Source: Anabas testudineus | Taxonomy: Eukaryota > Chordata > Actinopteri > Anabantiformes > Anabantidae | Direction of reading: 5' to 3' | Length of the DNA: 64,000 bases | NCBI RefSeq assembly: GCF_900324465.2 | Contig: NC_046610.1 | Coordinates: 22,933,545 to 22,997,544, forward strand | Shown: in pieces, positions 62,053 through 64,000 of the stretch | Position numbering within the stretch: position 1 is the stretch's first letter | Layout: each line of letters starts with the position of its first letter | The notes under the pieces: generated by a model | Database searches by the model: none | Told to the model about the DNA's origin: nothing | What the model saw: the letters and a program-made list of their open reading frames with translations, nothing else | Translations under genes and position numbers: made by a program

Positions 62053-64000
62053 ATGCAGGGCAGAAAGCTGCTCTACAGCCTGACTCTAGTCTCAGGGATG
62101 TTGGAGTGTCTGTGTTTTGCCGGAGCAGTGTTTGGTTATGCCTCTCTGGTGTTTGTGCTGAAGGAGGATGGATACTTCAGTCAGGGCTGTATCAGCATCC
62201 CAGGAACTAACAACACCTCGGAAAGTATTGGTAAGTGAGTTGTGAGTTTATATTTATATTTATAGTGCTGGGATGCAAAATGTCACGTTTCTAGGCACTG
62301 ATCTTAATTTGTAGAGTTATTACCAACAAAAGTTGTCAAATAAACATCATGTAGTCAGTACAATATAGTTTTTAGTGTCACCTGAAAGTTTCAGAACAGG
62401 GAATGAATGGACGTGGTGGTTTTGTTACATACCCACAGTAGGAAACGCCTCATCAAGAGTTTGTACCTTTGCGTTTATGAACACATGACACTAGCTGCTG
62501 TGGCGATGTTCTCATCAGTTTGGGTCTAATTCACTGCAAATGTCTCTGTTCCTGTACTTCTTGTTTTCTTTCTTTCTCTCTCACAGACTGTAGTAGACAA
62601 GATATGAGTTTCTCTCTGGTCTTCACCATCGCCTCATTCCTCAACAGCTTCTTGAGTCTGTTCAGTGGCTACATTTTTGATCGATTTGGCACCATGGTGA
62701 CCAGGCTGCTGGGAATGTAAGTTCATCTCACTTTTTAATCTATGCAGGTTGCAGGATTCAACCCCAGATGCACAGAAAAACCTTAATATTAAAATCTTCA
62801 CTCCAAAAAGTATCTAAGTCTCCAAAACCACAGGTTTTGGTGATGTGTTCACTTTATGCAATAGTCAGTACCTACCAACAGAGGTCCAAGAAGGACAAAC
62901 TGTGAACCGGCAACAAAGATCAAGGGGTTCTCAGGGTTAATTCTTATATATAGAGGAAACAAAGGGCAGCACGTCAGCTCTACTTTAGCACAAACTGCTG
63001 AATCGTTTAATGGTCTAAGGATCTTGATACAATAAATAGAATTATGTTGTGGTTGATCAGTCTATTAGTTATCCCAAATAATATTTAATTATAATTAATC
63101 ATGTGTTATTGTACGTTATCTTGTCCTTTGTGGCACACAGTACGGAATGATGATTTCTGGAGTATAGTGTTATACATTGACAACTCAGGTTACTTATTTA
63201 TTCCTTACAGTAAATGAAACACATAAGAGTCCATCCATGAAAAACACGCAGACAGAGATTGTGTGTAGCAATTAAATAATGAATCCTAGGAAGATATGCA
63301 CCTGTCGTCTTCAGCATAGCTTTAGTTCTCATAAATTTTTATGAGCCAAAACATAATGAACAACTCAGTCACTACTAAAAAGAATCTGCAGTGACCACTA
63401 ATGTGCGTCTGCAGTAGGGGCTACTGCTGAATAGATTTAGATTAACTACTGTGTTTTTATATGTGAAGTGTGAAAACACCTCCCAGCTAGTCCTCTAGTG
63501 TATTTCTCTCTCCAGATCTGTGTACACTACTGGAACCCTTCTTGTGGCCTTCTCTAGCGCAGGTAATGGCAAACATGCACACGAGCACAATAACTTCACT
63601 AAACATAAAATTTAAAGTATGTCACCTTATTTTAACATTACACAGCAACACAATGTCACCCAGTTTACTTTATGGAAGTGTTTGCATCAGGTATCATGGT
63701 GCTCTAACATTTCCAGATAGCCGGCTAATACACGATCCTTTAAAGAAAGTTTGATAGTGGGAATATTTGGTTTCCCAAACAAAGTGTGAAGTTAGTCCTA
63801 AAGACTCTTTGTACAGTGAATTCTCTATGAATCACTAATCAAAGAAAAAACATAATGACATTATCAAGGACAGAAATGACTTGTGTGCAGCATTATAGTG
63901 TGTGATGTCTTTCACCGCCCTTCAGCTTATTCAGAGCTGCTCTTTCCTGCCATGTCCTGCATCTCTGTTGGAGGAATTCAGCTCCTTCTAACTAACATGC
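62053..64000 (+). CDS. slc43a3: Solute carrier family 43 member 3, 5' part (cut by the window edge)
   Basis: This major-facilitator transporter is known in mammals as the equilibrative nucleobase transporter ENBT1. Exons seen are 62053-62230, 62587-62716, 63516-63562 and 63926 to the window end, in phase throughout (430 bases, about 143 aa). Membrane segment 1 reads LVSGMLECLCFAGAVFGYAS. It is followed by a luminal/extracellular loop with the glycosylation sequon NNTS. The next exon carries FSLVFTIASFLNSF and the major-facilitator loop motif GYIFDRFGTMVTR. Then come YTTGTLLVAFSSA and SVGGIQLLLTNM. The pattern fits SLC43A3 rather than the amino-acid carriers SLC43A1/A2. The rest of the gene lies beyond the window. 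Confidence 0.9.

Noticed and set aside
1-64000. Old retroviral or other capsid-bearing element
   Set aside because: No long terminal repeats, gag, integrase or envelope-like patterns were seen anywhere in the window.

Overview
The window is vertebrate nuclear DNA, almost certainly from a ray-finned (percomorph-like teleost) fish. Every gene is split by GT/AG introns, the introns are full of CA/TG microsatellites, and the mobile fragments are fish types (an L2/Maui-type LINE and a Tc1 element). The proteins read as clear orthologues of vertebrate genes. No prokaryotic operon, CRISPR array or intact mobile element is present.

Layout. (a) 2.4-14.6 kb: two lens beta-crystallin genes arranged head to head, a beta-B1 type on the minus strand (coding 2705-5222, leader exon near 6.1 kb) and a beta-A1/A4-like gene on the plus strand (10267-14390). 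The ~3.9 kb between them holds the end of an L2-type LINE and a long CA repeat. (b) 14.6-17 kb: no firm gene; one unexplained 112-codon reading frame. (c) 17.1-35.2 kb: three minus-strand genes in tandem: unc93b1 (endosomal Toll-like-receptor chaperone, 12 coding exons, 619 aa), timm10 (mitochondrial Tim9-Tim10 chaperone, 88 aa) and btbd18 (BTB/AT-hook nuclear protein, 7 coding exons, 1247 aa). (d) 36-57.5 kb: ctnnd1 (p120-catenin) on the minus strand, about 21 coding exons including the 18-nt alternative exon C, with a long first intron and several candidate leader exons. (e) 57.5-61 kb: a deleted Tc1 transposon and a 24-bp minisatellite of about 33 units. (f) 62.05 kb to the edge: the 5' part of slc43a3 on the plus strand, cut by the window end.

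Exon borders were read by eye from splice signals, and every junction was checked for reading phase. For the crystallins, unc93b1, timm10 and btbd18 the summed coding lengths divide by three with no internal stop; ctnnd1 does too, with some choice at its 3' end. The genes do not form one pathway. They are a conserved block (timm10, btbd18, ctnnd1 and slc43a3 correspond to human 11q12.1) joined to unc93b1 (human 11q13) and a crystallin pair (the human counterpart is at 22q12). I see no clearly new biological system. The best items for a second look are an upstream reading frame overlapping the crystallin start codon, the 3'-end choices and exon C of ctnnd1, an IRF-like element at unc93b1, and the orphan reading frame at 15.8 kb.
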